This document shows positions 60,201-64,000 of a DNA stretch of 64,000 bases, piece after piece. The stretch is from Hymenoscyphus infarciens. Taxonomy: Eukaryota > Ascomycota > Leotiomycetes > Helotiales > Helotiaceae. The stretch lies in NCBI GenBank assembly GCA_001414345.1, contig LLCB01000101.1, positions 62,001 to 126,000 of the forward strand. The letters are read 5' to 3'. The notes beneath the pieces are model-generated. The model ran no database searches. It worked only from the letters and a program-made list of their open reading frames with translations, and was not told the DNA's origin. How positions within the stretch are numbered: position 1 is the first letter of the stretch; the number at the start of each line of letters is the position of its first letter. A program made the translations under genes and the position numbers.

Positions 60201-62639
60201 CTTATATAAAGAGGAATATCTAAAAGTATTTAGACTTTTAAGATTAATCTTATAGTTATAGTATTAGTAAGATAGGAGGGTATCTAAGGTAGTCTTAGAA
60301 AATACCTCTTTAAAGTCCTAGTACTTATTAGAAAGAGCGATATTAGAGGCTATATCTAGTTCTTAATTAGCTATAATAGTGTTAATTTCATATATACCTA
60401 TAGTAAACATCTTACTATCTTCTTAGAGTAAGTAATAATATATTCCTATAACTAAAATAGCTAAAATGTTAATAATAGAGTCTAACTTCTTTAAGATAAA
60501 GGGTTTCTAATAATATACTAGAGCAAGTACCTTCTTTATAATGCTTTTAAGTTCTTTCTTTATAACCTAGTATTTTACTTATATTAAGGACTTATAACCT
60601 CCTCTACTATATATAGTTAGAGTATAACTAGCTAGGGTTATAGTATTAATTTTAAGGTAATCTATAAGCTTTAAGAGCCTTTTACCTTATTAGCGCTATT
60701 TATCTATTTCTATAGCTTAGTTATAAGTATTAGCTTTATCCTAGTAAGAGAGTATAGAGTCTTTTAGTTATATAGTGTCTTAAGAGAGAGGAGTTAGCTA
60801 TTAAGTAGAGAAGTAAGGCTTAAAGTTATTAGGCTAGAGTAGTTTCTAATAAGTTATATTAATATTAATATAAAAGTACTTAAAGAACCTTTAGTTAAGA
60901 ATAATATTATATAGACCTAAGTCTAAGAAGATAAATAGTATATTAAAGAATTTATAGCTATCTAAGATATAATTTAAAAGGAGATAGTATATAGCTTTAC
61001 TCTTAATTTCTCTATTATATCTATAAATCTTAATAGAGATAAGAAGTCTTTTAGTCTTTAAACTATAGAACTTTATAAGGTTATAACTAAGTTATATATT
61101 TATAAAAGAAAAGGTATTTACTCTAAGGTTACTAAGAGTAGTAGTTTATATACTAAATCTATTAATAGTTATTATACTAGGTAAAGTAAACGCTTTTCTA
61201 CTAATTAATAACTATAGATTAATCTTAGAGAGATTAATCCTATATTTACTTAAGAAGGAGTCTTCTCTTAAGCTTCTTCGTTTCTCGACTTTAAGCTAGT
61301 ATCTTTTCTTTTAAGCTCTTTAAGGTTAACCTTATATATTCTTAGCTTTAGATAATCCTTAATATAATAACTAGGCTTACTATAGTTAAAGTACTTATCT
61401 AATAGTCCTAGAGTTAAGCAGTTATTTATAATAGGAGTGTTAAGGCGTCTAAGAGGGATAAAAGGGGCTATAGAGGAAGAAGGGCTAGTAGGCGTAGGAG
61501 TAGGTGTATATAGGTTTAGAGTAAGAGGAAAGTTTATTACTTATACTCTTTAAGAAGTAAGATTTTAGAGGTTACTATTAATACTACTTATAAGATTATA
61601 AAAGGAGTTTATATCTCTCTTAGCTTAGAACTTAGTAATAATAAGAGATTAGTATAGTATAGAGGTTAACTTATTCTATAAGTCTTCTACCTAGTCTTAT
61701 AAGAGAACTTTAGCTTTATTTATAAGTTATTAGAACTTAGTATAGAAGTCGTAGAAAGTTTCTATCTTTAATATAATAAGGTCTTAGTATTAGATACGAG
61801 CTTCTTAGTATAAATAAAAGCTAATAGTAATGTTTTAGAGGTAAGTTAACATCTCTTTATAGCTATAGAACTAGTTAATAGTATTAAACTTATATTTTAG
61901 GTAAATATAGTTTTAGGCTCTTCTAGAAGTATAGTAGTAAATTAAATTCATCTTTACTTCCTTAGACTTAAAGTAGTTAGTATTAATAGATAACTTTACT
62001 ATAATTTCAGTTTCTTAGGTTATATAGGTAAATTCGTCTTCTATAGTAAATTAGTAAGGATTAGCTATCCTACTTATCTTCTTAGATAATAAAACTATAG
62101 AAAGGGAACGAGTTATATTAAGAGTTTATAACTAAATAGGAGTATATTAATAGGAAGTACTAGCTATATTTAAAGTATTTATTTTAAGTTTATAAACTTT
62201 ACTTATTAATAAGGTTATTACTTTAAGGATTTGTTATAGAGTAGAGTTAGGTAGAGGTAATTTAGAGATCTTATACTATAAGGAACTAGTAGTTGCCTTA
62301 GTAGGAGGAGGTAGTAGTAGTATAGTAATAGCTAGTATATATGTTTTTTTAGGTCGAGTTCTTAAGCTAGATTAGGATATAACGTTAATAGAAGAGGGAA
62401 GAGAGATTAGCTCTACTAACTCTAAAGTAGGGTAGAATAGTTCTTAAGTTAATAGGTTACCTTTAAAAGACTTAACGTAGCTAATAGAAGAACGCTAGAC
62501 CTTACTACTTAACGTAAATAGGTTAGGCTTTATAAAGGAGGATAGTAAATTTAGTAGATTTAATATAAGTAAATATATATATTATTATTAGGATATTAGT
62601 AAAAGCCTTCCTAGGTAAAGAGGGAGAGTTTAGTTTTAG

Positions 62640-62830
62640 TATAATAGCCCTTTATAAATATATAAAGAGAGTGCTTATAGAATAGTACTTAATATTAAGG
62701 AAAACTAAACTAAAGAGAAAAGCAAAGAGTATAGGCACTCTAGCTTTATTTATATATATTAAGCGAAGCCTCGGCAAAGCCTCGGGCTAACCTGGTTACG
62801 TGAGTGACGTATATAACTGGGACTGTTATA
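62640..62830 (-). repeat. 5' LTR of the nested gypsy element (191 bp)
   Basis: It keeps more G+C than the other LTR at its outer end (CTCGGGCTAACCTGGTTACGTGAGTGACG), so it suffered fewer RIP changes there. Confidence 0.88.
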
Positions 62831-64000
62831 TAGAAGACGAATTTATCTATATAACCTAGGAAACTAAGATTATAGTAAAGTTATCTATTAATACTAACTA
62901 GTTTAAGTCTAAGAAAGTAAGAATAAACTTAATCTACTACTATACTTCTAAAAGAGCCTAAAACTATATTTATCTAAGATATAAGTTTAATACTATAGAT
63001 TAGTTTAGAAGCTATAAAGAGATATTAACTTACCTCTAAAATATTGCTATTAGCTCTTATATATACTAAGAAGCTTATATTAAGTATTAAGACCTTATTA
63101 TATTAAAAGGAGAGACTTTTTATAACTTCTATACTAAGTTCTAATAAATTATAAATAAAGCTAAAGTTATATAATAAAACCTAGTAGAAGACTTATAGAG
63201 TAAATTAACCTCTATACTATACTAATCTCTTATTATTACTAAGTTCTAAGCTAAGAGAGATATAAACTCTTCTTATAATCTTATAAGTAGTATTAATAGT
63301 AACCTTTAAAATCTCGCTACTTAAAAGGTATAAGTAATAAACTAGTATATATCTACTTCTACGCCTACTATCCCTTCTTCCTCTATAACCTCTTTTATTT
63401 CTCTTAGACGCTCTAATACCTCTGCTATAAACAACTACTTAACCCTAGAACTATTAGATAAGTGCTTTAACTATAGTAAGCCTAGTTACTAATTGCCGGT
63501 TCCTCTTCTCCTACGCTTTCGCTTTGAGTCGGCGGAACTAAGTATAGGTTAGAAGTAAGTATAGGAACTCGTAGATTAGTGCTCTACCTAAAAATATATA
63601 CTATAGTATATAAACCATCTTAATTACCCTATTATAACTATTACTAGTAACTACAATATCGCCTCTCTTAGTATATAACGTAATATAAGATCCTAAGGCT
63701 TTATTCTACCTCTTACTACTATTCTAGTAGAAGATATACGCTCGTCGCTCCTACTACTACTACCTAAATCACCTTCTACTAATATATAAATAAGAGAGGA
63801 GAAGGCGATAGAGTAGGTAAGAAGTAAGAGTAAGAAAGAGTCTCCTTATATAGTTATAAAGATATATTAGGTAAACGAGGAGTCGGCTTAGAGTATACTA
63901 GACTAGGAGAAGAAGAAGGCTTTTAATAAAGATAACAGATATAATACTTATAGTAGTAATAATAAGGTGTTAAGTAAGGCCTAAAAAGAAGCTATATATT

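Larger units (their letters stand above)
57020..62830 (-). mobile_element. Complete Ty3/gypsy LTR retrotransposon, nested, RIP-inactivated (5,811 bp)
   Basis: The two LTRs are 57020-57221 (3' LTR) and 62640-62830 (5' LTR), both in minus orientation. The target duplication TAGAA is visible at 57015-57019 and 62831-62835. A polypurine tract (complement of 57222-57236) adjoins the 3' LTR. Relic coding order on the minus strand: gag with a broken zinc knuckle (near 61350-61400), then reverse transcriptase with NYLDNFYSTYLDNIFIYLLN (YLDD now YLDN, 59757-59768), then integrase with DFKSFLVNKYSYNNIFIVID (near 58340-58410). RT before integrase places it in Ty3/gypsy and not copia. Stops, mostly TAG/TAA from TGG, CAG or CAA, interrupt every frame. 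Confidence 0.9.
54690..64000. repeat. Second AT-rich, RIP-degraded block
   Basis: From here to the window end, composition and dinucleotides match the first block: TpA-rich, CpA/TpG-poor, no ORF above 60 codons. It contains a hAT relic (about 54950-55700) and two nested gypsy elements of one family. The border with normal sequence near 54,690 is abrupt. Confidence 0.88.
56230..64000 (+). mobile_element. Ty3/gypsy LTR retrotransposon, plus strand, interrupted by a nested copy and cut by window end
   Basis: The 5' LTR is 56230-56420. Internal sequence runs 56421-57019, is broken by the nested element 57020-62830, and resumes at 62836 (after the duplicated TAGAA at 62831-62835) to the end of the window. 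Across the break the frame reads FTIEDEFIYIT, a stop in place of Trp, then ETKIIVKLSINTN, a gag-type stretch. Near 63450-63490 a relic zinc knuckle reads CFNYSKPSY, a stop, LP, where CFNCGKPGHQLP would be expected. All visible changes are C-to-T or G-to-A. Pol and the 3' LTR lie beyond the window. Confidence 0.82.

Noticed and set aside
62620..62640. Primer-binding site of the nested gypsy element
   Set aside because: The sequence next to the 5' LTR (minus strand CTAAAACTAAAC) shows no recognisable tRNA 3'-end complement, probably because RIP changed it, so it is not annotated.

Overview
The window is nuclear DNA of a filamentous ascomycete (Pezizomycotina). The evidence is: genes split by many 46-100 nt GT-AG introns with CTAAC-type branch sites, a dispersed single 5S rRNA gene, fungal families (SAT4/Pth11-like membrane proteins, sedolisin, GH30, DHA-type MFS, nor-1-like SDR), and AT-rich blocks nearly devoid of CpA/TpG, which is the mark of repeat-induced point mutation (RIP). 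A Leotiomycete is my guess from overall feel only.

Layout: 1-4.2 kb holds a secreted selenium-binding-protein-like gene and a gene-free spacer. 4.2-9.4 kb is an RIP-degraded AT-rich block with a truncated Ty3/gypsy copy. 9.4-54.6 kb is a normal-GC gene island: a SAT4/Pth11-like receptor, a RanBP2-zinc-finger protein, a GH30 glycosidase, a 5S rRNA gene, a TLC-Lgt fusion membrane protein, a small unknown ORF, a hexose transporter, an alpha/beta-hydrolase pseudogene, a second SAT4 protein, an SDR, a 14-TM-type MFS transporter, a 732-aa unknown protein, an Ipi3 WD40 protein, a sedolisin protease, an ABM-like protein, a 760-aa unknown protein and a decaying HSL-type esterase pseudogene. 54.7-64 kb is a second RIP-degraded block: a hAT transposase relic, then a plus-strand gypsy element split by a complete minus-strand gypsy element of the same family (5-bp target duplication visible).

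Functionally the island mixes nutrient acquisition (secreted GH30, sedolisin, hexose transporter), environment sensing (two Pth11-like proteins), small-molecule oxidation or export (SDR, MFS) and housekeeping (Ipi3, 5S rRNA). I see no complete secondary-metabolite cluster. The best candidate for something undescribed is the single-exon TLC-Lgt fusion at 20187-21935: a eukaryotic protein carrying a recognisable bacterial-type prolipoprotein diacylglyceryl transferase core. Second is a short TIR element around 23.5 kb that encloses five TTAGGG units.

Exon boundaries below were worked out by hand from splice signals, reading frame and family conservation. Total coding lengths were checked to be divisible by three.
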